A stretch of DNA of 64,000 nucleotides from Labedella endophytica (GTDB lineage: Bacteria; Actinomycetota; Actinomycetes; Actinomycetales; Microbacteriaceae): assembly GCF_003990045.1 (NCBI RefSeq), contig NZ_RZGZ01000001.1:248001-312000 (forward strand). The letters run 5' to 3'. Made by a program: the position numbers and the translations under genes. Of the stretch, positions 45,689-54,844 are shown one piece after another; the first letter of the stretch is position 1; the number at the start of each line of letters is the position of its first letter. Below the pieces are notes generated by a model, which saw only the letters and a program-made list of their open reading frames with translations, was not told where the DNA came from and did not search any database.

Positions 45689-45745
45689 TTGTCCTGACAA
45701 TGTCGATTTGTCGAGTCGCGACGGTGCTCGAGCGACAAATTGTCG
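45689..45745. promoter_or_regulatory. TTGTC/GACAA operator sites upstream of mmsA
   Basis: Three related sites: TTGTC-CT-GACAA (45689-45700), TGTCGATTTGTCG (45701-45713) and the perfect palindrome CGACAA-A-TTGTCG (45733-45745). They share the CGACAAATTG core with 42456-42465, suggesting one regulator, probably the PucR protein. Confidence 0.6.
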
Positions 45746-45823
45746 GTCAGGCATGCGGGAGCCGGTGCCCGACGGGTCCTCCCTCCCAGAGAGAACCGAT
45801 GTCCTGGCGGCTACCCTGGACTG

Positions 45824-46876
45824 GTGCCAGCCGACCCCTCGAGAACGACCACGACAGCGGTGCCGCCGTCGGACTCCGCTCGAGCGACGGTCCGCAACCC
45901 GTCGGGCTCCTGGCGCACCCCGGCGATCGGCGCGGGGATCGTGCTCCTGGTCCTCGTCGCGATCCGGGCGCTGAGTCCCGAGCAGCTCGACCTGCCCCAG
46001 GCCTTCAACGACTTCTTCACGCTCACGCTCAGCGTGCTCATCGAGTCCCTGCCGTTCATCGTGCTCGGCGTGTTGCTCTCGATCCTCGTCCAGGTGTGGT
46101 TGCCCGCCGGGGTGATCGAGCGCTACCTGCCCGCGAACCCGGTGTTGCGGCGCGCGTGCATCTCGCTGCTCGGCATGCTCCTCCCCGTGTGCGAATGCGG
46201 CAACGTGCCGCTCGCCCGCGGGCTCATCATGCGCGGCTTCACGGTGCCCGAATCGATCACGTTCCTCATCGCCGCGCCGATCCTGAACCCGATCGTCATC
46301 GTCACGACCCACGCGGCGTTCGGGTGGGACAGCGGCATCCTCGTGTGGCGCATCCTCGGCGGTTTCGTGCTCGCGAACCTCATCGGCTGGATCTACAGCC
46401 GCCACCCGCGCCCCACGTCGCTCCTCACCCCGGCCTTCGAGGAGGCGTGCCGCCGCGAGGAGCACACCCACGGCACGCGCCTCGGTCGCAGCGTCGAGCA
46501 GTTCCAGACGGAGGCGCGCGCCGTGATGCCGGCCCTCATCATCGGTTGCTCGCTCGCCGGCGCCGTGCAGGTACTCGTGCCGCGCTCGGCCCTCGTGGCG
46601 CTCGGCACCAACCCGGTGCTCTCGGTCGCGGCGCTCATGCTGCTCGCGCTCGTCATCTCGATCTGCTCGAACGTCGACGCCTTCTTCATCCTCAGCTTCG
46701 GCTCGACCTTCCTCCCCGGCGCGATCGTCGCATTCCTCGTGCTCGGCCCCGTCGTCGACGTGAAGCTGCTCGCCCTCATGCGCACGACCTTCACGACACG
46801 GACGCTCACTCAGATCACCCTGATAGCTGTGCTCTTCACGGGAGCACTCGGTCTGGTGGTGAACCTTGTCAGCTGA
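45824..46876 (+). CDS. ArsP/DUF318-family permease
   Basis: 350 residues from GTG; TACCCT (45812-45817) ends 7 nt upstream, so leaderless. About eight membrane helices. LPVCECGNVPLARGL contains the Cys pair region of the ArsP_1 (PF03773) family, and SICSNVDAFFILSFGSTF the second repeat half. ArsP exports organoarsenicals, but the DUF318 branch paired with TIGR03943 proteins has unknown, possibly metal-linked, function. Confidence 0.85.
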   Translation: MPADPSRTTTTAVPPSDSARATVRNPSGSWRTPAIGAGIVLLVLVAIRALSPEQLDLPQAFNDFFTLTLSVLIESLPFIVLGVLLSILVQVWLPAGVIERYLPANPVLRRACISLLGMLLPVCECGNVPLARGLIMRGFTVPESITFLIAAPILNPIVIVTTHAAFGWDSGILVWRILGGFVLANLIGWIYSRHPRPTSLLTPAFEEACRREEHTHGTRLGRSVEQFQTEARAVMPALIIGCSLAGAVQVLVPRSALVALGTNPVLSVAALMLLALVISICSNVDAFFILSFGSTFLPGAIVAFLVLGPVVDVKLLALMRTTFTTRTLTQITLIAVLFTGALGLVVNLVS

Positions 46877-47777
46877 CACCGGACGTCGGGACGCCGCCCG
46901 TGACCGAGCCATCGGGACGGACGGATCGGACGAGACGAATGAGCGCGGCTCCCGCTGGCTCGGGGCCGGCCTCATCCTCGTCATGAGCGTCTGCGCGCTG
47001 TGGCTCACGGTGACCGGGCAGCTCGCGATCTACGTGAACCCGGGGAACACTCCCTTCATCGCGACGATGTCGTCGATCGCCGTCGTGCTGAGCGTCGCCG
47101 TGCTCGCCCGCCCACGGGTGCGCCACGACCACCATCACGAGCACGAGCACGACCACGAGCACGAGCATCCTCACCTCGACGACCTCGTGCACGAGGTCGA
47201 CGGCTCCACGTCCGCACTCACGGGGGATCCCCGCCCCACCCGCCGCGTGCTCTCCGGTGTGCTCGGGGTGGCGACCGCCGCGTTCTGCGCGATCTTCGCG
47301 CTCGCGTTCCTCGTGCTCCCGCCGCGCGCGCTCAGCGCATCGGTCGCCGAGATCCGCGACGTCAACGGTGGACTCCTGCTCACCGACGCGACCGACCAGA
47401 CCGTGCAGCTCGCCGCGGACGCCGACTACTCCACCTACGGCCTGCGGGAGTGGGCGGCCCTGCTCCGGCAGAGCACGCACCCGGAGAGCCTCATCGCGAC
47501 ACCGTTCGAGGCCATCGGTTTCGTCACGGCGAGCGACGAGTCGGAGGACTCCTTCGTCCTCACGCGTTTCGTCGTGAGCCATTGCGCGATCGACGCGCAA
47601 CCGGTGGGCGTGACGGTCTACTCCCCGGGCTGGGAGGAGCGCTTCGAGGTCGGCGCGTGGGTGACCGTGGACGGGTCCTTCGCGACCGCCCCTGACTCAT
47701 CGGCGGGGAGCCCCGTCTCAGTGGCGCCCGAATCGGTGGACCCGACGCCCGAGCCGGACGTCCCCTATGAGTACTGA
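46866..47777 (+). CDS. TIGR03943/DUF1980 permease-partner protein
   Basis: 303 residues from TTG inside the permease end. Three membrane helices and a His/Glu-rich loop (HDHHHEHEHDHEHEHPH, about 82-98) suited to metal binding. The C-terminal extracellular domain has REWAALLRQSTHPESLIATPFEAIGFV and FVVSHCAIDAQPVGVTVYSP, which is the TIGR03943 signature. Almost always paired with a DUF318 permease. Confidence 0.87.
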   Translation: MSADTGRRDAARDRAIGTDGSDETNERGSRWLGAGLILVMSVCALWLTVTGQLAIYVNPGNTPFIATMSSIAVVLSVAVLARPRVRHDHHHEHEHDHEHEHPHLDDLVHEVDGSTSALTGDPRPTRRVLSGVLGVATAAFCAIFALAFLVLPPRALSASVAEIRDVNGGLLLTDATDQTVQLAADADYSTYGLREWAALLRQSTHPESLIATPFEAIGFVTASDESEDSFVLTRFVVSHCAIDAQPVGVTVYSPGWEERFEVGAWVTVDGSFATAPDSSAGSPVSVAPESVDPTPEPDVPYEY

Positions 47778-49242
47778 GGTCCGCGGGGGGACGGAGGCGC
47801 GCGGGATCTCGCGGGCGCGGAACGGGCCGGGCGCGACGGGTGACCGGGCGCGCCGCTCCGAGCAACGCCGCCGGACAGTCTTCCGTCGCACCCTCGCCGC
47901 GACGATCATCGCCCTCGTGGTCGTCGCCATCGGCGCCGGAGCGGTGGGTCTCCTGCAGGGGCCGCAGCTCGCGCGCGTGGACATCGACGTACCGTCGACC
48001 GTCAGCGACTCGGGCGCTCGCCTCATCCTCTACGCCGACCGGCCGGTGCGTGAGATCTCGGCCGACGACGTGACGGTCGAGCCCGCCGTGCCGATCACCG
48101 TGCAGACGGAGGGCACATCGATCCTCGTGCGCTTCGACGCGGTGCTCGAGTACGACACCGATTACTCGGTGACCGTCACGGACGTCCGCTCCCCGGGATC
48201 GACGCCGCTGTCGACGTTCGACTACGCCTTCACGACCGGCGAACCGCCGCTCTACGTCCTGCAGCGGGACGACGCGGGCGACGATCACATCGTGCGCACC
48301 GACATCGCGGGGTCCGACCCCGAACCCGTGTTCACGGCGCCGCGCATCCAGCAGTTCGAGCTCATCGGCGACGAGATCGTCGTCGCGACCATCACCGACG
48401 ACGACCATTCCGAGTTGCTGCGTGTGCCCGTCGGCGGCGGGGACCCGACGGAGATCCCGCTGCCGGGCGACGGGCGCCTCGAGCAGCTCCAGTCGTCCGC
48501 GCGCCAGTTCCTCGTCGGCTTCCTCTACTCGCAGGACGCGGGGACCGCGACGAGCATCGAGAGCGGGCTCTACGTCGTACAGCTGAAGGCCGGGAACGAG
48601 CCGCAGCGCGTGGAGGCGACGGGAGCGGACGAGACCAACGTCACGCAGTGGTCCTTCGTCCCGTCGACGACGTCGGTCCTCCTGCGGACCTTCGACGACG
48701 AGCTCGTGGCGGCCGATGTCGTGACCCCGGGGGACCCCCTCATCCTCGGCAACGCGCTCCAGATCCAGGGCTTCGTCGCGGGCGAGCAGACCGCGATCAT
48801 CGAACGTGTCGACGCGATCGTGCTCGTCGACCTGCTCACGGGCGACGAATCCCCGTTCCCGGTGCCGTCCGACGTGGTCGGCACGCCGGGCGAACTCGCC
48901 TCGCTCTCCGCGACGGGGTACGCGCGCATCTACTCCGACTACGACCTCGAGAGCGGCGCGCTCACGCAGTCCGTCGTGCTCGTCGCGAACGGGGTCTCGC
49001 GTGAGCTGTACCGCGTGAACGACGGAAGCTCGTCGGTGCTCCAGGTCTGCGCCTCGCCGAACGGGCAGTTCGTCGCTGTGGTCGAGGCGCAGGACCAGGC
49101 GGAGCTCGGCAGCGACCTGTACCCGATCCTCCCGATGCCGCGCGGCACCTCCACACTCATCATCGATCGGGCGAGCGCGGAGGTGCGGTCCTCCGTCGAC
49201 GGCTTCGACCTCCCGTGGTGCGCGCGTCCGCCCACGGACTAG
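47767..49242 (+). CDS. Membrane-anchored beta-rich protein
   Basis: 491 residues overlapping the previous gene by 11 bp. A basic N-terminus and one membrane helix (about 42-64) anchor an Ig-like domain (about 68-158: VDIDVPSTVSDSGARLILYADRPV) and a repetitive beta-propeller-like region (about 160-490). No catalytic motif. Operon context links it to the permease pair, perhaps as an outer-face accessory. Confidence 0.65.
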   Translation: MSTEVRGGTEARGISRARNGPGATGDRARRSEQRRRTVFRRTLAATIIALVVVAIGAGAVGLLQGPQLARVDIDVPSTVSDSGARLILYADRPVREISADDVTVEPAVPITVQTEGTSILVRFDAVLEYDTDYSVTVTDVRSPGSTPLSTFDYAFTTGEPPLYVLQRDDAGDDHIVRTDIAGSDPEPVFTAPRIQQFELIGDEIVVATITDDDHSELLRVPVGGGDPTEIPLPGDGRLEQLQSSARQFLVGFLYSQDAGTATSIESGLYVVQLKAGNEPQRVEATGADETNVTQWSFVPSTTSVLLRTFDDELVAADVVTPGDPLILGNALQIQGFVAGEQTAIIERVDAIVLVDLLTGDESPFPVPSDVVGTPGELASLSATGYARIYSDYDLESGALTQSVVLVANGVSRELYRVNDGSSSVLQVCASPNGQFVAVVEAQDQAELGSDLYPILPMPRGTSTLIIDRASAEVRSSVDGFDLPWCARPPTD

Positions 49243-49304
49243 GCGGCGCCCGGTTACCCTGGGGTCAGCGGCCATCGTGCCGCACGAGGATCTCAGGGGG
49301 ACTC

Positions 49305-49769
49305 ATGGACAAGCGACCGTTGCTCGTGACGTCGGCGCTCGCGCTGGTCATCGCGCTCGCCGGATGTGGGAACGGGACGGCCGGGTCCGTCTCGACCGAC
49401 GCCGCCACCTCGACACCGAGCATGACCCCGAGCGCCACGGCACCGGCTCCGTCGGTGTCTCCCGAGCCGACCCCGGCGCCGACCGAGACGACGGCTCCCA
49501 CGCCCGCAGCGACGTGGACCGGCGAGACGGCCTACGATGCGTGCATCGCCTTCCACCGGAAGAAGACGGAGGCCGCCGGGTTCGACCCCGACGCCTCGAC
49601 GTGGAACGACTACAGCCCCGAGGTCGTCCGGCAGAACGGCGACCAGTGGACCGTCGACCTCATCGGCACGGTGACGGCTGACAACGGAACGACGAACGAG
49701 GGTGTCTTCTCGTGCGCCGTCGCGGGGACCCCGGCCTCTCCGCGGGTCACGGAGTTCACGGGCGGCTGA
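49305..49769 (+). CDS. Small secreted lipoprotein
   Basis: 154 residues. Lipobox IALAGC. A Thr/Pro/Ser-rich linker (about 28-72) precedes a ~75-residue domain with two Cys (ACIAFHRKK and GVFSCAV) likely bridged. TACCCT at 49254-49259 may be its own -10. Domain not recognised. Confidence 0.7.
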   Translation: MDKRPLLVTSALALVIALAGCGNGTAGSVSTDAATSTPSMTPSATAPAPSVSPEPTPAPTETTAPTPAATWTGETAYDACIAFHRKKTEAAGFDPDASTWNDYSPEVVRQNGDQWTVDLIGTVTADNGTTNEGVFSCAVAGTPASPRVTEFTGG

Positions 49770-49817
49770 TGCCCGCCCTCCCGCCCTTCCGGCCCGGCCA
49801 CGCCGGCCCTCACGAGG

Positions 49818-49851
49818 CCCGAGGGCGCCACGGAGAGCTAGTGCCCTCGGG
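49818..49851. terminator. Hairpin between converging genes
   Basis: CCCGAGGGC (49818-49826) pairs with GCCCTCGGG (49843-49851). It shares CGAGGGCGCCAC with palindrome family 1 and may be a degraded copy of it. No T-tract follows. Confidence 0.55.
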
Positions 49852-49871
49852 ACCTGGCCGACGCCCTCGGA

Positions 49872-51281
49872 TCAGCTCTGCGGAGCCCTCACCGACGGCA
49901 TGATGATGCCGGCGGCGATCGTCGCGACGGCCGCGACGACCACGGCGAGGAAGACCGCGCTCGAGCCCGCCTGCACGGCGGCGGCCGATTCCTCGCCGCC
50001 CGACCGGGCGATGATCGAGTTGGCGATCGCCCCGAAGATCGCGACGCCCACGGCGCTGCCGATCGAGCGCATGAAGAGGTTCGTGCCGGTGACGACGCCA
50101 CGCTCCTCCCAGTCGACGGACGACTGGGCGGCGATGAGCGTGGGGGTGGCGACGAGACCGAGCCCGAGTCCGACCACGAAGCACGACGCGGCGACGAGCC
50201 ACGGGCTCGGTGTCTCCGCCGTCGTCCACAGCATGACGGCCCCGATCACCGAGATGGCGAGACCGATGAGGGCCGTGGGGCGGAAGCCGATCCGCAGGTA
50301 GATCTTCCCCGATTGCGAGGCGGCCACGGGCCACCCCAGGGTGAGGGCCGCCACGGCGAGACCGCCGATGAGCGGGGTCGCGTCGGCGGAGACCTCGAGG
50401 AACGTCGGGACGAACGAGGTGAGCCCCACGAGGATCGCGCCGACGCCGAGGGAGATGAGCGAGGTCGTCGTGATGAGTCGGCGCCGGAAGAGCGACAGGG
50501 GCAGCACGGGTTCGGCCGCGCGGTGCTCGATCAGTCCGAAGATCACGAGGAGCACGGCGCCCATGGCGAACGATCCGATGCTCTGCCATGAGTTCCACGC
50601 CCATGCGTTCCCGCCCTCGAGCACGGCGAGGATGATCAGGGTGAGCGCGACGGTGAGGACGGAGGCGCCCGCGATGTCGACGCGGTGCGTGGTGCGCTCG
50701 ATGCTCTCCTTGTGGTTGCGCTTGATCATGAAGGCGGCGAGGAGGCACAGGGGGATGTTGACGAAGAAGATCCAGCGCCAGTCGAGGTACTGGGAGAAGA
50801 GCCCGCCGAGGGTCGGGCCCACGACGGAGGAGATCGCCCAGACGCTCGCGAGGTAGCCCTGCGCCTTGGCCCGCTCGCGCACCGAGTAGATGTCACCGGC
50901 GATCGTGACCGAGACAGGGAGCACAGCGCCGGCTCCGAGTCCCTGCACCGCCCGGAAGATGATGAGGGAGGTCATGTCCCAGGCGAACCCGCACAGGATG
51001 GAGCCGACGAGGAACAGACCGATGCCCGTGAGGATGATGGGGGTGCGGCCGATCGTGTCGGCGAGTTTCGCGTACACGGGTACCGAGACCGCCTGCGCGA
51101 GCAGGTAGATCGAGAACAGCCACGGGAACTGCGCGAAGCCGCCGAGGTCGTCGACGATCGACGGCACCGCGGTCGCGATGATCGTGGACTCGATCGCGAT
51201 GAGCCCCGTCGCGAGCATGAGGGCGACGAGGATGGGGCCGCGATCGGAGCGGAAGCCGACCTGAGCGTCGGTGGAGGTCAT
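49872..51281 (-). CDS. MFS drug exporter, DHA2 (EmrB/QacA) type
   Basis: 469 residues, about 14 membrane helices. IESTIIATAVPSIVDDLGG (motif D1), KLADTIGRTPII (motif A), FRAVQGLGAGAVLPVS (motif B) and the helix-5 motif WAISSVVGPTLGGLFSQYLDWRWIFFVNIP (motif C-like) are clear. Proton-driven export of toxic amphiphiles is typical. No adjacent TetR regulator; palindrome family 1 copy B lies in its promoter gap. Confidence 0.9.
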   Translation of the reverse strand: MTSTDAQVGFRSDRGPILVALMLATGLIAIESTIIATAVPSIVDDLGGFAQFPWLFSIYLLAQAVSVPVYAKLADTIGRTPIILTGIGLFLVGSILCGFAWDMTSLIIFRAVQGLGAGAVLPVSVTIAGDIYSVRERAKAQGYLASVWAISSVVGPTLGGLFSQYLDWRWIFFVNIPLCLLAAFMIKRNHKESIERTTHRVDIAGASVLTVALTLIILAVLEGGNAWAWNSWQSIGSFAMGAVLLVIFGLIEHRAAEPVLPLSLFRRRLITTTSLISLGVGAILVGLTSFVPTFLEVSADATPLIGGLAVAALTLGWPVAASQSGKIYLRIGFRPTALIGLAISVIGAVMLWTTAETPSPWLVAASCFVVGLGLGLVATPTLIAAQSSVDWEERGVVTGTNLFMRSIGSAVGVAIFGAIANSIIARSGGEESAAAVQAGSSAVFLAVVVAAVATIAAGIIMPSVRAPQS

Positions 51282-51343
51282 GGAGTCGTTCCGTCGAGAG
51301 TGTGCACGAGAACCCCAACGTACCCGGGTCTCCCGCATTCCCC

Positions 51344-51412
51344 AGGGGGCTACTCCCGAGCGAGGGCGCCACCTAGAGGTGGCGCCCTCGGGGTGGACAT
51401 GTAGCCCTCGAT
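51344..51412. repeat. Dispersed palindrome family 1, copy B
   Basis: Almost the same as 4868-4938: the left ~30 nt are identical, and the inner hairpin CGAGGGCGCCACC/GGTGGCGCCCTCG and the outer GGGGCTAC/GTAGCCC pairs are kept. It lies between divergent MFS and HNH genes. Confidence 0.8.
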
Positions 51413-51554
51413 GGTGGTCCTCGGGGCCCGCCGAAGAGTGGCAACCATCTCGGATCCCGCGCCCACCTGTCGTCCACAGGGTGGATTCGGTCGAGAGATC
51501 GACTCCTTTTCCGGATACCGTCCGAATGTCGGTGGTGTGCTGTTCACTAGACGT

Positions 51555-52922
51555 ATGAGCACCCACGGGACGGCACTTCGAGACGGGATCGCGACCGCGA
51601 TCTCGGCCCTCGCCGAGCCCGTCGGCACGCTCGCACCCGCGCGGTTGTCGGCCTCCGAGTACATCGCCGCGCTGCGGGAGGTCGAGGACCTCGGTCGGCT
51701 CGTGGACGCCGCCCGCATCGCTCTGGCGGGTGAGGCGGAGAAGCGTACGCAGGGCCCCATCGACACGCTCGGCGCCCTCGGCTACGCGTCCGCGGTGGAT
51801 GCCGTCGCGATGATCACGTCAGCGGCGGACCGGGACGCGAAGCGACGCATCCGCGTCGGCGAATCGTTGAACTCCGGGGTCTCGCTGACGGGTGCGGAGA
51901 CGGGTTGCACGCACCCCGCGATCGCGGCGTCTGTGTTCGCGGGGAACCTCAGCATCGACGTCGCGACGATCCTCATCGACGCCCTCGATGGTGTCGGGAG
52001 TCGAGTCGACGACGCCGTCTTGCTGCAGGCAGAGGAGGCGCTCGTCGAGGTCGCCGCAGGTACCCCGGAGCACCCGCCGCTGCGAGCGGACCTCGTCCGC
52101 GGACAGGCGCAATTGTTCGTCGAAGTCCTCGACCCGGAGGGGGTCCTCCCGCGGGAAGAGGTCGCGCGGCGGAAGCGGCGGTTCACCATCGGACGCGAGA
52201 CTCAGGACGGGCTCATCCCCGTGAATGGGTTGCTCACGCTCGAGGTCGGGGCGTCGCTGAAGCGCCTCATCGACGCACACGTTCGCAAGGTCTCCTTCTC
52301 CGACGACCCCGACTCGATGGTCGAACACGTCGACGACCGATTCCCGCACCAGAAACGCCACGACACCTTCGCCGACATCCTCAGCGCCGCGGCGCGTGTG
52401 AAGGATGCGCCCGAGCTGGCCGGGTCGGCCCCTGCGATCACCGTCGCGGTCACGCAGGCGGCGCTCGACTCCGGTGAGGGTGTCGGTGCGATCGACGGGT
52501 TGGACATTCCCCTCTCGGTCGAAGCGATCGGACGGCTCATCGACTCTCGCGGTATGCAACAGGTCACCTTCAATGGAAGTGGCCGGGTGCTGTCGCTGGG
52601 ATCCGTGCAGCGGTGCTTCACACCGTCGCAGCGGCGGGCCATCAACGCTCGCGACGGAGGGTGCGTCATTCCGGGATGCACGACACCGGCTGGCTGGTGC
52701 GAGGTGCACCACGTGATCCCCTGGCGAGACGGCGGACCGACCCACACCGATAACGGGGTGCTCCTCTGTTGGGGCCACCATCAGATCATCGATTCGGGGC
52801 CGTGGGAGTTGTCCATGCCGGACGGAGTCCCGTATGTCCGTGGTCCAGGCCACTGGACATGGACCCACACCACCAAGAGCAGGACCAGACCGCCCTCCGC
52901 GTCCGCGGATGGGAATCCGTGA
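51555..52922 (+). CDS. DUF222-HNH endonuclease-like protein (13E12 type)
   Basis: 455 residues. DUF222 occupies about 25-345 (ARIALAGEAEKRTQGP; AERRRF-like RRKRRFTIGRETQDGL). The C-terminal HNH nuclease domain is CVIPGCTTPAGWCEVHHVIPWRDGGPTHTDNGVLLCWGHHQIID with four Cys/His zinc and catalytic positions intact. This is the layout of the REP13E12 proteins of mycobacteria, whose role is unsettled. No clear ribosome site; start is by family length. Confidence 0.87.
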   Translation: MSTHGTALRDGIATAISALAEPVGTLAPARLSASEYIAALREVEDLGRLVDAARIALAGEAEKRTQGPIDTLGALGYASAVDAVAMITSAADRDAKRRIRVGESLNSGVSLTGAETGCTHPAIAASVFAGNLSIDVATILIDALDGVGSRVDDAVLLQAEEALVEVAAGTPEHPPLRADLVRGQAQLFVEVLDPEGVLPREEVARRKRRFTIGRETQDGLIPVNGLLTLEVGASLKRLIDAHVRKVSFSDDPDSMVEHVDDRFPHQKRHDTFADILSAAARVKDAPELAGSAPAITVAVTQAALDSGEGVGAIDGLDIPLSVEAIGRLIDSRGMQQVTFNGSGRVLSLGSVQRCFTPSQRRAINARDGGCVIPGCTTPAGWCEVHHVIPWRDGGPTHTDNGVLLCWGHHQIIDSGPWELSMPDGVPYVRGPGHWTWTHTTKSRTRPPSASADGNP

Positions 52923-53070
52923 AGCCGAGAGCGTCTGTGGACGGGTGCGAGCCTAGGCGCCTGCCCCGTCGCGCCAGCGTGCCTCGGTGGTGCTGGCATG
53001 CCAGAAGGGACAGCGGCCCGGCCGGTGGCGGGACGAATCACGTCGGCGGACCCCCGGGTTCTCGATCCCG

Positions 53071-54216
53071 CTAGGACGTCGTGACGTGCAGGAAGTCCGT
53101 CCACTCGCCGGCCACGACCCAGTGGCCGTCGTCCTCGGCAGCAGCAGGGATGGCCACGAGGAAATTGCCCTCGACCGTCTCTCCTGAATCGATCTCGTCC
53201 GTCATGGCGAGATCGGTTCCGGGGGCGATGGCCATGACCTCACCGGTGCAGTAGAAGGTCTCATCGACCGTCGAGAAGCAGACGTAGACCTCTTCATACA
53301 GGTTTGCGACGTCCTCGCCGAGGTAGGTGATCTCCGCGGAGACGTACGCGTACTGGGCCGGATCGCCCGTGAGGTCCTGGATGACATCCGATGCACCGTT
53401 CCCGCGGAGGACCTCCTCCTCGGCGTCGTACGTCGCCTCCGTCAGGGTGATCTCCCACCGTGTCTCGCCGTTGCGAGTCACGACGATCGTCTCGCCGAGA
53501 GGGATGGGGTCGCCGACGGTCCCGGTCGGTCCATTGGGATCCGTCGTCCCGATCGTCTCGTCTTCGTACTCGTCGACGATGGCCGGGATGGAGGCGACCC
53601 CGCCGAACAGTCCGTTCGCCGCCGTGCTCGCGACTCCCGTGTAGACCGTCGCGAGCGCGACGGAGGCCGTGAGTGCCACGACGCTCACGATCGCGCCGGC
53701 GAGCGCGACGCCGCGCGACCGGCTCAACTGGAAGAGGGCGGCGATACCGAGCCCCGCTCCGGTGGCGGCGAACGCGGCGCTCGCGAGATTGACCACGGGG
53801 AGGGCGGCCCCGAGGGCCGCGAATCCGCCGAGGACGAGGGACGCGACCCCGAGGGAACGCGCGGGGCCGGGTCGGTCGGTCGCGTCGAACGGTGACGCGG
53901 GTCGAGCAGAAGCGGGCTGAAGCGGTGGGAGGTGAGGCGGAGCGAGGTGAGGCGGAGCGAGGTGAGGCGGAGCGAGGTGCGTTGGCGCGACACGAGGTGG
54001 GGCGATGTGCGCGGACGGTGCCGCAACGGCGGGGTACGCGCCCCACGTGGCCCAGGAGGAGGTCGGTGCCGGAGAGATCGGTGCCGCGGGCGGGAGGATG
54101 GGGGCGAATCCGGCGCCGGTCCTTGTGCTGGCGTTCGTGTTCGCAGCCGGTACCGTGGGCGACGATGCATCCGATGCGGCGAGCGGCACGACGGCGGTCG
54201 GGTCGGTAGCGGGCAT
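53071..54216 (-). CDS. Membrane protein with DUF4190-like core and repeat linker
   Basis: 381 residues from ATG 54216; CACGAT ends 7 nt upstream, supporting this start over GTG 54234. An Ala/Pro-rich N-terminus includes pentapeptide repeats APPHL (about 79-100). Two membrane helices (about 123-190, SLGVASLVLGGFAALGA...RGVALAGAIVSVVALTASVA) resemble DUF4190. The extracellular C-terminus (about 215-381) is a beta-rich domain with two Cys, of the DUF4352-like lipoprotein style. Function unknown. Confidence 0.65.
   Translation of the reverse strand: MPATDPTAVVPLAASDASSPTVPAANTNASTRTGAGFAPILPPAAPISPAPTSSWATWGAYPAVAAPSAHIAPPRVAPTHLAPPHLAPPHLAPPHLPPLQPASARPASPFDATDRPGPARSLGVASLVLGGFAALGAALPVVNLASAAFAATGAGLGIAALFQLSRSRGVALAGAIVSVVALTASVALATVYTGVASTAANGLFGGVASIPAIVDEYEDETIGTTDPNGPTGTVGDPIPLGETIVVTRNGETRWEITLTEATYDAEEEVLRGNGASDVIQDLTGDPAQYAYVSAEITYLGEDVANLYEEVYVCFSTVDETFYCTGEVMAIAPGTDLAMTDEIDSGETVEGNFLVAIPAAAEDDGHWVVAGEWTDFLHVTTS
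53930..53979. repeat. 15-bp coding tandem repeat (APPHL)
   Basis: Three exact copies of AGGTGAGGCGGAGCG (53930-53974) plus a 5-bp partial copy, encoding APPHL on the minus strand. Exact identity suggests recent slippage. Confidence 0.9.
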
Positions 54217-54296
54217 TCGATGATCGTGGCGCACACCCGACTCGGCTCGCGCGTCCCTCTTTGAGGGTCACGTTCGCGGCAGGCACCGCTTCCGTG

Positions 54297-54302
54297 TAGG
54301 AT
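54297..54302 (+). promoter_or_regulatory. Putative -10 of the rpmB operon
   Basis: TAGGAT, with a weak -35. It gives a ~130-nt leader with a GCGGAAC/GTTCCGC hairpin (54401-54418) before the ribosome site GGAGATAACC. No Zur box is visible in this leader or promoter. Confidence 0.5.
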
Positions 54303-54437
54303 GGCTCCTTGGCTGGGCGGACTCCTTTCGTCCATGCACGTGCGACAACCCCCATCAGAATCACTCGGGTGTTGAGTCGCGCCGACAAGAGATCTTGGGC
54401 GGAACACTCGTTCCGCGGTATCGACAGGAGATAACCA

Positions 54438-54674
54438 ATGGCAGCAGTGTGCCAGGTGACCGGAGCCGTTCCCGGCTTCGGACACAACATTTCGCACTCG
54501 CACCGGCGCACCAAGCGTCGTTTCGACCCGAACGTTCAGAAGAAGACGTACTACGTGCCGTCCCTTCGTCGTAACGTCACCCTCACGTTGTCCGCCAAGG
54601 GCATCAAGGTCATCGACGCCCGTGGCATCGAAGCCGTCGTGAAGGACGTCCTCGCACGTGGGGAGAAGATCTAA
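54438..54674 (+). CDS. rpmB: 50S ribosomal protein L28
   Basis: 78 residues. [32 protein letters not shown] is typical L28. Only one Cys is present, so this is the zinc-independent (C-) form. Followed directly by rpmG; the TAATG junction overlaps by 1 nt. Confidence 0.97.
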   Translation: MAAVCQVTGAVPGFGHNISHSHRRTKRRFDPNVQKKTYYVPSLRRNVTLTLSAKGIKVIDARGIEAVVKDVLARGEKI

Positions 54675-54841
54675 TGGCGAAGCAGCAGGACGTACGTCCG
54701 ATCATCAAGCTCCGTTCGACGGCCGGCACGGGATACACCTACGTGACGAAGAAGAACCGTCGTAACGACCCCGACCGTCTCGTGCTCAAGAAGTACGACC
54801 CCGTCATCCGCAAGCACGTCGATTTCCGAGAGGAGCGCTAA
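54674..54841 (+). CDS. rpmG: 50S ribosomal protein L33
   Basis: 55 residues. [26 protein letters not shown] and [18 protein letters not shown] match L33. No CxxC pairs, so it is the zinc-independent form. Middle gene of rpmB-rpmG-rpsN. Confidence 0.97.
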   Translation: MAKQQDVRPIIKLRSTAGTGYTYVTKKNRRNDPDRLVLKKYDPVIRKHVDFREER

Positions 54842-54844
54842 ACC

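Noticed and set aside
53930-53979. Short direct repeats as a CRISPR array
   Set aside because: 15-bp units without spacers, in frame within a protein gene.
54241-54437. Zur box upstream of rpmB
   Set aside because: No TGA-N-AATGAT-type palindrome could be found there, in contrast to the znuA promoter.
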